A stretch of DNA of 64,000 nt from Meghimatium bilineatum (GCA_034231615.1 CM067298.1:65277585-65341584); one strand, 5' to 3'. Shown: positions 45,206-55,640, counted from the stretch's first letter. Notes: generated by a model not told the origin, from the letters alone. Translations and numbers: made by a program.

Positions 45206-46195
45206 ACAGATTACATCTTTGGGTCTGACATCTATTTGGCCTATTACTATTAGTCATTTAATGTGTCACTAAATGTCCCTATTGTGATGTACGTTTCTTT
45301 CCACAACGGGCATGAGTTCAATTTGGTTATATCAGAAGCTTTTTGGCGAACATGTCCTTCGAGATTCTCCACACTTCAAAGTGTCTATAACTGTGTGCAG
45401 TAAGTGAATTACATTATGTTGTGGTTGATACCCATTTTTTAATAATATAAATTATAATACTAATAATTGAAATATTGTTACCATAGCATATTCACGATGT
45501 TACGATCATACCATCATTTTTTGGGCTGTAGTGGTTTTCTAGACAATATGACTACATCGTACGACTACATTGCACACAGGACGTGTTCATATGTTCTCCA
45601 ATCCTAATCTCAAACGAAACCAATAGAGTGGACATGATAGTTGAAGTTCAATGCTGATTTATCAGTCTCTCGTATATCTACAAGTGTTATGCTTTTCTTT
45701 ATGGGCTGTACCAAACGTTACATCAATCTCACAGCGAACACAATTCACACATTTTTACAATAATCTGAGCAAACATGTTCCTCAGTGCATTAACTATATC
45801 AGATAGAATCATTGATTTACATCTGACTACTTGTGGCAATTCTCTCCAGTGTATCGGCTCGTCCATTACTTCCAACATTCACACTCTAGGGCACTGAAAT
45901 AAAGGACATAGGTGTGGTTAGATATTGCGCCAATAACTGCACCCATTGACGCCGGTATATTCCCGCTGTAATTTTGCGGAGCACGTTGATTGAAACAGTA
46001 AGTATGAATTCGTGAAAACAGTTTCTAGACAATGTTTACGCTCAATAGCTTCCAGAATGTTCAAGACGCTCAATGAGTGAGGCGAAAATTGTATCTGATA
46101 CCTTTTCCACACAGCCATACAATAATAATACCAATGGAAACTCATGTCCGTGACATTGCTGTTTAACGATTGTGTAAGTAGTAGTTTTGGCATCA
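45206..46195. other. Unassigned DNA
   Basis: No gene recognised. 45511-45560 resembles 17574-17620. A 94-codon minus-strand frame (45918-46202) has no known motif. Confidence 0.4.
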
Positions 46196-46374
46196 CGTTC
46201 ATGCAGGACCGTATTTACGTATAAGCTAAACAAGCTATAGCTTAGGGACCCACTCTTTTGTGGGCCCCCAAAAAATTATATTTGACACTGACATATAATA
46301 TTTAGACTTATAAAGGTCCCATATCTCAAATACCTTAGGGCCATAGCAAGTCTAAATACGGCACTGTGTACACG
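46196..46374. mobile_element. hAT-like MITE
   Basis: 163 bp at 46204-46366. The left end is caggaccgtatttacg and the right end, inverted, is cagtgccgtatttaga. The flanking octamers cgttcatg and tgtacacg agree at only 5 of 8, so the target duplication is weak. The interior is noncoding. Confidence 0.6.
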
Positions 46375-46482
46375 TTTACGTAAACTTTTAATCATTATGT
46401 GAAACACACGACTTTTGCTGCCCTCGAATTTAGACAAAGTCCAGGCTATTACAACTCTGTTCATCCTAAAAATGACGTAGTT

Positions 46483-46739
46483 CAGTGTTTCTGATTGGTT
46501 GTTGGACGCCGGACCCATAAATGAAATATTAAGTGCGCAATAATACATTTTAGTCATTCAATCATAATACTGTTCTTAACTAAGACATGTTTCACTTAGA
46601 AATAATAGATTTAAGTTAAGAATATTATTATGATCTAATGAACTATATTATTGCGCATTTAACATTACATTTATGCGCCGGCGCCTAACAACCAATCAGA
46701 AACACTATAGACATGTTTCACTTAGAAATAATAGATTTA
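46483..46739. mobile_element. Foldback element with repeated loop
   Basis: The left arm 46483-46582 (cagtgtttctgattggttgt...) and the right arm 46614-46707 are inverted copies, roughly 80 percent alike by eye. A 31-bp loop (46583-46613, starts agacatgtttcacttaga) separates them, and an identical 31-mer follows the right arm (46709-46739). The arms would form a long hairpin. The class is unknown; no coding capacity. Confidence 0.82.
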
Positions 46740-46799
46740 TCACAATAGTAATGCATGTTTTAAAATAATTAATTCATATAATATATCTTTAACAACCCG

Positions 46800-47882
46800 T
46801 GATAAATTATTGACAGAGTCCAACATGAAAAATTAATCAAATGTTTTCAAGAAATAGGCATAGATGGAAAAGACATCAGGCTGATTAGAAATATATATTG
46901 GGAACAAACTTCATCAATAAGGTGTGAAAACAGCTACTCACCGTACATAGAAATAAGAAGAGGGGTAAGACAAGGATGCATTTTATCACCAAGCCTATTT
47001 AATATCTACACAGAGAATATCTTTAAAAATATAGAAGAAACACCAGGACTCAAGATTAATGGGAAAATAATAAATAACATTAGATATGCAGATGACACTG
47101 TTCTTTTAGCAGAAAGTGAACATGAACTACAAAGACTAATAGATCAAGTCAATAAATCAAGTAATGAATGTGGACTGGATATAAACATTCAAAAAACAAA
47201 AACCATGATAATCAGCAAAAACACAGAAGAACAGGAGGTAAATATAAACATACAGGGAGAGAAACTACAACAAGTAAAACAGTATCAATATCTTGGACAC
47301 ATAGTCACAAATGATGGCAGATGTAAAACAGAAGTTAAAAGGAGAATAGGAATGGCTAAAAGTACCTTCAATGACATGAGGAAATTATTAATATCTAAAC
47401 AAATTACAAACAAGTTAAAAATGAGAATTATAAAATGCTACATTTATTCCATATTAATGTATGGCTCAGAAACATGGACACTAAATAAACACTTAGAAGA
47501 CAAAATTGATGCCTTTGAGATGTGGGTATATAGAAGAATAGGGAGAACATCATGGAAAGAGAAGAAAACAAATAAAGAGGTGCTAAAAACACTTAATATG
47601 AAGAAAGAACTACTAAGAGAAATAAAGATCAGGCAAATAAAATACTTTGGACACATTAAAAGACATGACACCCTATTGAAGACCTTACTTGAGGGTAAAG
47701 TCAAAGGGAAGCGAGCACGAGGTAGGGAGAGATACAATTGGGAGAGTAACATTACACGATGGACAGGTAACAGTCTAGCAGAGTGCACCACCAGGACAAG
47801 AGACAGGAGATGTTGGAGAAACGTTGCAGCCAACCTTCGTTGCGGAGACGGCACTTGATGATGATGATGATGATAAATTATT
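46800..47882 (+). mobile_element. Group A LINE insertion, 5'-truncated, with target duplication
   Basis: The insertion at 46812-47870 is flanked by tgataaattatt at 46800-46811 and 47871-47882. The 3' end is a (GAT)n tail directly after the ORF stop; the tail's last bases overlap the duplication ambiguously. Truncation falls inside motif A of the RT (only D of AFD remains). It is the youngest-looking LINE here. Confidence 0.92.
46812..47858 (+). CDS. LINE ORF2 fragment, open reading frame of 348 codons
   Basis: A single uninterrupted frame with no native start, because the element is 5'-truncated. Residues 1-10 are DRVQHEKLIK, just after motif A. RRGVRQGCILSPSLFNIYT (motif B) lies at about residues 53-71. 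RYADDTVLLAESEHELQ is at about 93-109, with both catalytic Asp of YADD present. Then GLDINIQKTKTMIISK, QYQYLGHIVTNDG, YSILMYGSETWTLNKHLED, FEMWVYRRIGRTSW, KIRQIKYFGHIKRHDTLL, LAECTTRTRDRRCWRNVAAN and a CGDGT end. The protein would have been the reverse transcriptase that copies LINE RNA at the target; lacking endonuclease and RT fingers it cannot work. Antisense frames (47444-47923) are artefacts. Confidence 0.93.
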   Translation, partial: DRVQHEKLIKCFQEIGIDGKDIRLIRNIYWEQTSSIRCENSYSPYIEIRRGVRQGCILSPSLFNIYTENIFKNIEETPGLKINGKIINNIRYADDTVLLAESEHELQRLIDQVNKSSNECGLDINIQKTKTMIISKNTEEQEVNINIQGEKLQQVKQYQYLGHIVTNDGRCKTEVKRRIGMAKSTFNDMRKLLISKQITNKLKMRIIKCYIYSILMYGSETWTLNKHLEDKIDAFEMWVYRRIGRTSWKEKKTNKEVLKTLNMKKELLREIKIRQIKYFGHIKRHDTLLKTLLEGKVKGKRARGRERYNWESNITRWTGNSLAECTTRTRDRRCWRNVAANLRCGDGT

Positions 47883-48329
47883 ATACTTGCAGTTATATCG
47901 TTGCGCATGCGCAAAGAGGTCATGCGGCAACCATTATAGTTTCTTACACAATGTTAAAAGCTTAATTATGTTATTGTTTTTTAAGTGTCATCAGCTGTAT
48001 AAAATTCACCTGTTGTCGCTGAGTAATATGTGGGTGTGTTTTGACCCACTTCTATCTTAGAATGACCAGAATATAGTCTTTGTCGTTTACACATTGTCAT
48101 GAATGTTAGCACGTGTTACATTCCTGTTAGTATTCAGATTACTATTAATAATATTATTAGCGTTATTATTGAAAGTGGTACACAAATATAATATTTATCG
48201 ACGTATACTCTTATTCGTTATCTATTTTGGACTTTACTCTTTCTCTGTTCTTTCAGTATAACGTTCTCATCTTTTTCTATACCACTTATTTTCCAGAATC
48301 CAATATTCATGATTTTAATGAAGAAACTC
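47883..48329. other. Unassigned AT-rich DNA
   Basis: Nothing recognised. Confidence 0.4.
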
Positions 48330-48640
48330 GCTCAACTATTTTGCATCTTCATATCTTTCTATATTTATAAACCAGTAGCCCAGCAGGGTCGTATGGGTAA
48401 CACATTGTATGCTTCAGCACATAGAATCATCCAGCAGTTTCTATCTACAGCGATGCGGATGAGTGAGGAAAAATCGTGTCCTGTCCATTCCTTGATGTGA
48501 TCTTCCATGTCTTTATTTGCCCTCCTATGCGTCTTCCACTTTCGACGGTTCCCTGTAGTATTGTTTTTGACAATGAATCATGTCTGCATGCATGTCCAAA
48601 CCATGCTAGCTTTTGTCGTTTCACTATTAATTATCCAAGA
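48330..48640 (-). pseudogene. Group D LINE, C-terminal fragment
   Basis: From 48640 downward the minus strand reads KRQKLAWFGHACRHDSLSKT, then ILQGTVESGRRIGGQIKTWK, and after shifts a CYPYDPAGLLVYK end. It parallels 25257-25510 in sequence and length and ends head-to-head against the next fragment. Confidence 0.82.
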
Positions 48641-48654
48641 AACACTTAACAAAC

Positions 48655-48812
48655 GATACCTATTGGACGCCCTCGTAAAAGGTGGATAGATAGTGTATTA
48701 GAGACACTCGGAAATATAACAGCAGATGAGGCAAATAGAAGGGCAAAAGACCGTACACTCACTCTCCCCTCAACACCGAAAGGTACATGAGGACAGAAAG
48801 AAGGAAGGAAGG
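48655..48812 (+). pseudogene. LINE 3' end with GAAG/GAA tail
   Basis: The frame reads GRPRKRWIDSVLETLGNITA, then DEANRRAKDRTLTLPSTPKG and T, then a stop. The last ~50 residues of a LINE ORF2 (GRPRKRW motif and DR box) are followed by gaaggaaggaaggaag and (GAA)n. The gaa-rich tail resembles that of the SINE-like family. Confidence 0.75.
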
Positions 48813-48933
48813 AAGAAGAAGAAGAAACTATTAAAAGCAATGGTTATTGTACACCTGCGTGCATCTCTATTTCTTTGGTAGAAATGTGTCTTATGTTCTA
48901 TATAGGAAATTCGTATGTAGTATTTGTAATCGA

Positions 48934-49033
48934 NNNNNNNNNNNNNNNNNNNNNNNNNNNNNNNNNNNNNNNNNNNNNNNNNNNNNNNNNNNNNNNNNNN
49001 NNNNNNNNNNNNNNNNNNNNNNNNNNNNNNNNN
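48934..49033. other. Assembly gap (100 N)
   Basis: Exactly 100 unknown bases, the conventional size for a gap of unknown length. Confidence 0.99.
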
Positions 49034-50348
49034 GTAAAATGTAAAGACAACAATGTCTGAATTTACACCCAACTATTACAGCAACGATTTAAATTTCGCA
49101 GCATATCCTAACATCCAGAGATCCATGCTAAATGTGTCTGTCTTTCTGTTTTGTAAGAGTTTTTCTATCATGTTTATCACTTTCTATTACACTTTCTGGT
49201 GTTTCGTTTAACCTTCCATAGTGTCATGATATTCTCAGTTATAGATTTTACAGGTGTCTAACTATAACTTTCAGCGAATGATGTACATATTTGTGTACTA
49301 GACCAAATTCTTCGCTTATTATACAAAGTGACATCCCACTCTTGAATATATTTCCACGGACTTATCACAAAAAGCGTCACGTATTTTGGATGCTGCAACT
49401 GATCATTCATAATTTTGTTTATGGTAGGTGGTGTCATCCAATGGTAAACACGGAAGTAGTGTGGTCAGCCAAGATAAGTGACGATGTTTGGGATATGCTA
49501 GGGAGATCTTCTGAAAAAGGAATATTACCTTACCTTGTTGTCCTTTATTTTAATGTGATCGTATACTCATATATACTGTATGATACGAGTATCCCTAATA
49601 AGGTTATAATTACCTAGTATTAATAGTGTCGTTAGTGCTCGATTACCAAGCGACGACTATAAGATTGGCCAGCAGATAAATGTTTTTATGGCATTTCAAG
49701 TGTAATTCGCTACTATTCTTTTCTTGTTCTTGTGGGTTACATTATACGTATTACGTAAACATATTTGATCGATTCGTAATTTTTAATTGAGCATTTTCTA
49801 AGGCAACGGTTATGTTCGTACTTTCTGCTTGATGTACTCCTTATTCTCTCTCTCGAACCGGGCATCGACGCGTATTGCTTCTAGTGTATAATATATAAAT
49901 ATATTTATATGTATATTATTGTAAGGATTTTCTCATTGAGAGTCGCATACTACTTCATTTGTACATTTAGTTTTTATTCCATCTAAGTAGATGCATTATT
50001 GTTATAGCATTGCATACCGATGAGGGTTATAGTCTTAGAGGGTTAAAATATCTGGAATCAAATTAAAGCTCATATGAAGACTCTCTCATATTGTGCATAT
50101 GAAACAACAGGTTGATAGCTCGTAATTCCAGGGAAATCAGGCAAATGAATAACCACAATTGGACACCACCAAGCATGAATAATCATTGCTACGTTGACAA
50201 ATTATGCAGTCCAGGTGGCTTATTGGGAAACATCATACTCAAGTGACTTATTTTGATTTTCTTCGTGATTGTCATTGCTTATAGACACAAAGTATACACA
50301 TATTGGCAAATGAAGATCACGATAAATGTCCAGTACCTCATTTCAGAG
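49034..50348. other. Unassigned AT-rich DNA
   Basis: Nothing recognised; the 108-codon frame 49291-49617 has no motif. Confidence 0.4.
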
Positions 50349-50400
50349 CAGTGAATTCCAAACTTTCTTGTCCGTAGACCCCTAGACGATTTTTATTTTA
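50349..50400. mobile_element. hAT-like terminus, single end
   Basis: The sequence cagtgaattccaaactttct followed by tgtccgtagacccctag resembles a hAT MITE end (cagtgrttcyaaacttt type with a gacccc block). No matching inverted end was found within about 600 bp. Confidence 0.4.
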
Positions 50401-51716
50401 TTTTCCATAGACAAATATTTGTCAACATAACATTGAATTTTACTAAATATATGGTACTATACAAGAATAAGTGGACAGGTTTCTACGGAACAAAAAGCTA
50501 ACATAATTAAACGGAACGAAATTCCGATAAATACACATATTACGACATAGCCAACGTTCTACATGAGAGAAAATTCTACACTATGAGAGCCTACTATCAG
50601 TCAATATGCGCGCTACAAACTGAGTGGAGGGTGGTTGTCCAGTCTTTTCACGCATGTCGCCATATAAGTATCTTTAGTCACATTTTTTTTAAATCTCCAA
50701 GCAACGGAAGATCAGTGCAATAGCATATGAAATTAAAAAGTCGGACTGTTGTCACGTGATTTGTCCACTGATTTTTATATTGTACCAAATATATTAACTG
50801 CAAATGTGTTTCTGACATCTGACACAGTGCTGTTACTTTTATCTGGTTTTTGTAGAGTGGACAATTGTACAAATAATTAAAAATTATTCATACCACTATT
50901 TAAAATAGTACATTTCGAGCACCCCTAATTTTAATTCTCGATAACATGGACCTCATGCAAATCTGAATCGACCATTATGGGGTCTATATAGACAACTTTA
51001 GGAACATATGCTTTAGAAAGAAGAGTTCAAATGAGTCATTTGATCTGTATAATTGTAAAGGGACACAGACCAAGCGTGCAGGAGACTTATGTCTAGACTT
51101 TTGAATGGTTAATCTTCGATATATTTTCAAAATTTTAAATAGTTATTGCAGCGTTTCATCTGAGGTAAATTATGTTAACATGGAAACATTGCTTTTTTTA
51201 TTTCAATAAATATTCGATTTGGTAGAAAGCTCTGAGGAAAAGTTCCTGTCAATTCAATGAGAAAAGTCAGCCTGGAACCGAAATCACAGCTACGTCATGG
51301 CAACAGGTAGCTGTAATCATCAATATTGCTTGTAGTCCTTTTAAATTATATACATATTATATTTACATTAGTGAAAATGTAAGATACTGTCTGACGCTGG
51401 AATTTCAAATGGAATACACGTACTCTCTCGAGATTGCGACAAACTATACATTGGAGATATGCTGGCGTTTAGATGGCTGCAGCTTTCTCAGAAACGAAAA
51501 ACTACTTTCACGTTAATCGATTAGGCAGGCGTTGGTTAACTTATATTTTCTGAAGAACGGTCGTATTATGTTGAGTCATTAGCTAACATTTTGCAATTGC
51601 GTGAACTTAGTAACAATATTCGTATATGAACATGAAAAATATGTTTAAAGAAAGAAACATTATTCAATGAAGCCAGAATAAGCAAAATAAAAGTTAAATG
51701 AACGTACAATAATTTA
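50401..51716. other. Unassigned AT-rich DNA
   Basis: Nothing recognised. Confidence 0.4.
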
Positions 51717-51775
51717 ACAAACTCGACAAATGTCTTGATATATGAATACTTTGAAGTTTACCTAACATACAAAGC
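51717..51775. repeat. Tandem unit split off by an insertion
   Basis: One unit (cgacaaatgtcttgatatat, then tttgaagtttacctaacata) of the array that resumes at 52391. Confidence 0.8.
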
Positions 51776-52402
51776 ATGTGGTTGCGTCTGTAGGTCTCAC
51801 CAATGGTCCGCTAGACATACCATACATGCAGCAGAAAACCTTAGTGGATGATATGCCGTTATATTGAGGTTATCTTCTTAGAGAAGCTTCATGGCGCGTC
51901 ATCTATACAATTATGCTTGTATTTATTGTTGAAATATATTTCATGTTTACCTGAATATATATGTATTCACCCTCTGTGGTTGGGAGGGAGCAAGAGATGT
52001 ACTGTGAAGCACTGGGGAGGAGGAAACTGACAGCATTGTTTTCTCCTATGGCTGAAACCCATCATAGAGGCACAGTGACTTAGGACGTGACAATTCTTTT
52101 GACTTGAACATTTGGTTGCATGCCTAGAGCAATAGAGAAGTTCGGCATAACCAGTAGTCAATTGGTGGAGGGAATGAGCACAGTGAACCCTATCTTGGCT
52201 ACAGTGGCTAGGAGCAGTGCATAGGTTGAAACCTACCTTCCTGGAGGTGTGATAGTTATTCTCTGGCTCTGTCCCATGGTGGACCGAACATCCACAGACT
52301 TCCCAGCAATATAATGACATTTAATGACATTAGGTCAAAGGGCATGAGCCAATGGACCGCTGGATCAGCAACCAGTCAACCAACCAACAAAACATACCAA
52401 GC
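51764..52402 (+). mobile_element. Unclassified 615-bp retroposon in a tandem array
   Basis: The insertion 51776-52390 separates units of one array. aacatacaaagc (51764-51775) and aacataccaagc (52391-52402) form a 12-bp direct repeat with one mismatch. The right end is a caaccaaccaacaa simple tail, so the plus strand is the copied strand. The first ~120 bp recur at 23.6, 30.4 and 39.95 kb and the last ~55 bp at 15.9 kb. The interior (51915-52330) is GC-richer and noncoding on the plus strand; aggttgaaacct near 52230 is only a weak pol III B-box resemblance. Because the array itself supplies similar sequence at each unit boundary, the duplication is suggestive rather than proof. Confidence 0.65.
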
Positions 52403-52590
52403 TTGACAAATGTCTTGTCATATGAACACTGTGAAGTTTACCTAACACTCTAGACAAATGTCTTTTCACATGAAAACTTTGAAATTTACCTAACATACCA
52501 AGCTTGACAAATGTCTTTTCACATGAACACTGTGAAGTTTACCTTACAAACGTGACACATGTTGTGTAACTTGAACACTATGAAGATCAC
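52391..52590. repeat. Tandem array, 53-58 bp unit, about 3.5 copies
   Basis: Units of cttgacaaatgtcttttcac, then atgaacactgtgaagtttac and ctaacatacc. The last copy is diverged. Same array as 51717-51775. Confidence 0.85.
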
Positions 52591-52989
52591 TTTAAACCCA
52601 TCTTCAGATTGTATGTCCTGGAGAATGATCTATCGAAACGTACTTATCTTGACTGAGTCAAATTTGTTTGTGTTCTTCATTGGCTTTGGGAATAAATTAT
52701 TTGCAAGGGGACCAATGATTATTCGAAGCAGCAAAGATGAGGAACTCAGCAAACAGGACATATACTCTAAATGGTTTATCATTAGCGACTAGAAACGTCG
52801 CATGCTCGAAATATCTGGGTGCTATGACTGACATAATGTTAGGAAAATAGCGACATATATATATATGACAGCACAGTGAGTGCCACACGGTGTATGAAGC
52901 ATGTTCAGCACGTTTTTGGGCACATTAAGTCCTATGAAACGAGTGAGATCGCTCTAGCATTCAACCTTTGCTGTTTTAGTGTTGTCGGC
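52591..52989. other. Unassigned DNA
   Basis: Nothing recognised. Confidence 0.4.
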
Positions 52990-53150
52990 GAAAACTGTTT
53001 TGGTTTGATCATGTAACGAGACACACGACTCGCTTTCTAAAATAATTTTAAAAGGAACAATCGTGGGTAAAAGGAGGAGAGGATGTCAGAGTTAATCTTG
53101 AATTGATAACATCATGGAAAGATCTCTGCCTTAAAATTACGGAGGTCTGC
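52990..53150 (+). pseudogene. Group D LINE, C-terminal scrap
   Basis: Across two frames: VTRHTTRF-like remnants, then LSKIILKGTIVGKRRRGCQS and a diverged IDNIM segment, parallel to LSKTILQGTVKGG and TDNIKEW of 25.3 kb. Confidence 0.7.
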
Positions 53151-53316
53151 CGAAGACGAATGTGTCGGGCCACTGGCACAGCTAAAACGGCGAAATTAAC
53201 GCATTTCCATTATTTTGACTACATTCTGCGGGGAAATCTATTATGGCCATGGTCCTGCTAGAAGGGAGATCCAGCGGGAGTTTGAGAATGCGCGCTGGAA
53301 GAAGACAAAATGGCCG
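53150..53316 (+). repeat. SINE-like retroposon, second subfamily
   Basis: The sequence gccgaagacgaatgtgtcgg, then ctggcacagctaaaacggcg, ggaaatctattatggccatg, ccagcgggagtttgagaatg and cgctggaagaag is colinear with the minus-strand copy at 13226-13385. It directly abuts the preceding LINE scrap. Confidence 0.65.
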
Positions 53317-53394
53317 AGGAAAGAGTTTTTTTTTAAAATAAATTTTAGTGCCAATATATTCAGTTTGGACCTCTACAATCCTAACGTGTTATGG

Positions 53395-53830
53395 TAATTA
53401 TTATTATTATTATTGTATTGAAACTTGTTCAAATGAAAAATCTTTGGCATGTCACCAGCGCGTAGCCAAACTGTGTGTGTTCAGAACATGCGTATTTCCA
53501 GTGACAATATACGGCTGCGAGGCATATGCATTAAATGAAACAGTAGCAAAGAGAATTGCTGCTTTCAAAATGAGATGCGACTGAAACAATTTACGTATAC
53601 CATAGACAGCTAAAAAGACAAATCAAGAAGTGTTAAGATCAATAAACGTAGAAGATGGTTGGTTCCTTAACAACATCATAACAATAAAGCCTAGCTATTT
53701 TGGTCCTATAAAGATATATAACAACATTGAAAGAGTAATAGCTGAAGGCATTGTAAACGGCAACATCGGAAGAGGGCTCCCAAGACGACAAAGGTGCAGT
53801 GATATATCAGACTGTTCAAACACGTCTCTA
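53395..53830 (+). pseudogene. LINE thumb-to-C-terminal fragment
   Basis: The frame reads QRVAKLCVFRTCVFPVTIYG, then CEAYALNETVAKRIAAFKMR, a stop in place of the next aromatic, LRIP, a stop, TAKKTNQEVLRSINVEDGWF, NNIITIKPSYFGPIKIYNNI, ERVIAEGIVNGNIGRGLPRR and QRCSDISDCS. The order is that of LINE ORF2 after the RT core (YGCExW, RxPWTxKxTNxEVL, YFGHIKR, GRGRPRRRW). Only a few lesions, so moderately young. The group is not matched elsewhere in the window. Confidence 0.85.
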
Positions 53831-53974
53831 GCTGCGGCAAATGTCAACTCGCCCAGAATCGCGGAGCGTTCAGTGTTCCATAAGAAGTACCACTTTCTGG
53901 AAAGATTATATGATATGTTTAGCTTTGTTCATGTTATTTTTCTGCTGCTCCAATGAAAGCTGTAAAACAAGAAA

Positions 53975-54472
53975 TGCCATATTTGATATTAATATACCCA
54001 TGTGTTGTCATATTTGATATTAATGCCCATGTGTTGTCATATTTGATATTAAGATACCCATGTGTTGTCATAATTGATATTAAGATACCCATGGGGTTGT
54101 CATATGTGATATTAAGATACCCATGTGTTGTCATATTTGATATTACGATACCCATGTGTTGTCATATTTGATATTAAGATACCCATGTGTTGTCATATTT
54201 GATATTAAGATACCCATGTGTTGTCATATTTGATATTAAGATACCCATGTGTTGTCATATTTGATATTAAGATACCCATGTCTTGTCATATTTCATATTA
54301 AGATACCCATGTGTTGTCATATTTGATATTAAGATACCCATGTGTGGTCATATTTGATATTAAGATACCCATGTGTTGTCATATTTGATATTAAGATACC
54401 CATGTGTTGTCATATTTGATATTAAGATACCCATGTGTTGTCATATTTGATATTAAGATACCCATTTGTTAA
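53975..54472. repeat. 31-bp tandem array, about 16 copies
   Basis: The unit gatattaagatacccatg plus tgttgtcatattt, with few changes. The first units are irregular (gatattaat). Frames on both strands here are array by-products. Confidence 0.95.
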
Positions 54473-55084
54473 TTGCATTATGTTCAATTACTGTTCCACT
54501 CTAACGATAAGTCACTATTTAAAAAAAAATCCTAATATTGACCATGCCTTCAACATTATTAAAGGGAAATAAATGTAATTAAAGGCAAGCCTGACATATT
54601 TCATTTTGACTCGTAGGACCAATTTTTCTTATTTTTAATTACTTCATTAATATTTTTTAAATTTGTATTTTTTAATTTGGTACATTAAATATGGACAATT
54701 GTCAGTTATTTGTATTTTTCTTCAAATAAATGTAAATTATGTTTAACCTTTCTTGGCAGCATTGTGACGAGCTAATAATGATGTGTTCTTGAAACTGATG
54801 ATAAAATATATCTCTCAACTGTAGGCGGAAGCTCCTCACATTCCATATCGTTTCTGATAGAAGCAGGGTTCCCACTCAGTGGAGTAGCCCAGCTGACACA
54901 AAAACACGATTTTATTTAATGTTTATTGTGTCAAAGACACTGGGTTTTTTAAGGTAAAATTTTATAAAAGCATGATTAGTCCCCGAATGGAGGAATCTCA
55001 GTACAGAGGCATTTGAGGATTATCATATCATGTCATGAGTCCAAATTTAATTGATAATTTAATGGATAACATTTCATTGTTAAT
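54473..55084. other. Unassigned AT-rich DNA
   Basis: Nothing recognised. Confidence 0.4.
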
Positions 55085-55165
55085 GTCTGAAAGTTTCTTT
55101 ATGCCAAGATTGAAAAATTATTTCCGTAAAATATAATGTTGGTACATGTTTGAAATTATGGTGTC
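55085..55165 (+). mobile_element. Tc1-like element, 3' noncoding scrap
   Basis: The sequence gaaagtttctttatgccaag, then attatttccgtaaaata and acatgtttgaaattat, matches 2649-2735 downstream of the Tc1-type transposase relic. Confidence 0.6.
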
Positions 55166-55439
55166 CATTAATACAGCAATAATGGGACGTTCATATTTTT
55201 GAACAACATATATTGCTGGAAAATAGGTATAACAAAGTGCCAATTTGACAGAGAAAACGCTCTAGAAAGGATGTAGAGAAATGGTGACTCGAGCTTCTTC
55301 GGAGCGTGTTAGACGAGGGTAATCAGTTTATTACTGTCTATCACTGACTAGACAGCGGGCACTTAATCTGAAGTCATGAAGTTGATTCATAACTCATCTT
55401 ACCTAAATATGTACCCGTATATATATATTCGCTGACCAT
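55166..55439. other. Unassigned DNA
   Basis: Nothing recognised. Confidence 0.35.
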
Positions 55440-55640
55440 TTATTGCCTTTCGGCGTCAGGGGTATGTTCTTTGGAGATAGCCCTCATGTGTGATGTGTTT
55501 ATTATGGAATTTGTTGCCTCTCTTATTTCAGTGGTCCATTGTTTTCGAGGTCGGCCTTGAGGCTGACCTCGAAAGACCGCATCATACAAACATATATATG
55601 ATGAAATAATCGAAGCCCATAGCCTTTCTGGCAAAATCAC
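55440..55640 (-). pseudogene. Group C LINE, 3' end
   Basis: The minus strand gives RGQPQGRPRKQWTTEIREA, then NTSHMRAISKEHTPDAERQ, a stop, and a short ataaatggt tail region. It matches GRPCKRWITEIKDF and the C-terminal region at 43.38-43.48 kb. Upstream sequence (55580-55640) is no longer alignable. Confidence 0.75.
55543..55574. repeat. Short inverted repeat (hairpin)
   Basis: tttcgaggtcggcc is paired with ggctgacctcgaaa across a 4-bp gap, inside the GRPRKQW-coding end of the LINE scrap. The LINE is readable only on one side, so the palindrome may mark an inverted junction. Confidence 0.75.

Noticed and set aside
47444..47923. 159-codon minus-strand open frame
   Set aside because: Exact antisense of the intact group A LINE frame.
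48934..49033. Coding frames spanning the N run
   Set aside because: The frames exist only because unknown bases contain no stop codons.
52225..52240. Pol III B box (aggttgaaacct) in the 51.8-kb retroposon
   Set aside because: Palindromic and without an A box at proper spacing; too weak to claim a promoter.
53934..54171. Repetitive 72-73 residue proteins on both strands
   Set aside because: By-products of the 31-bp array.
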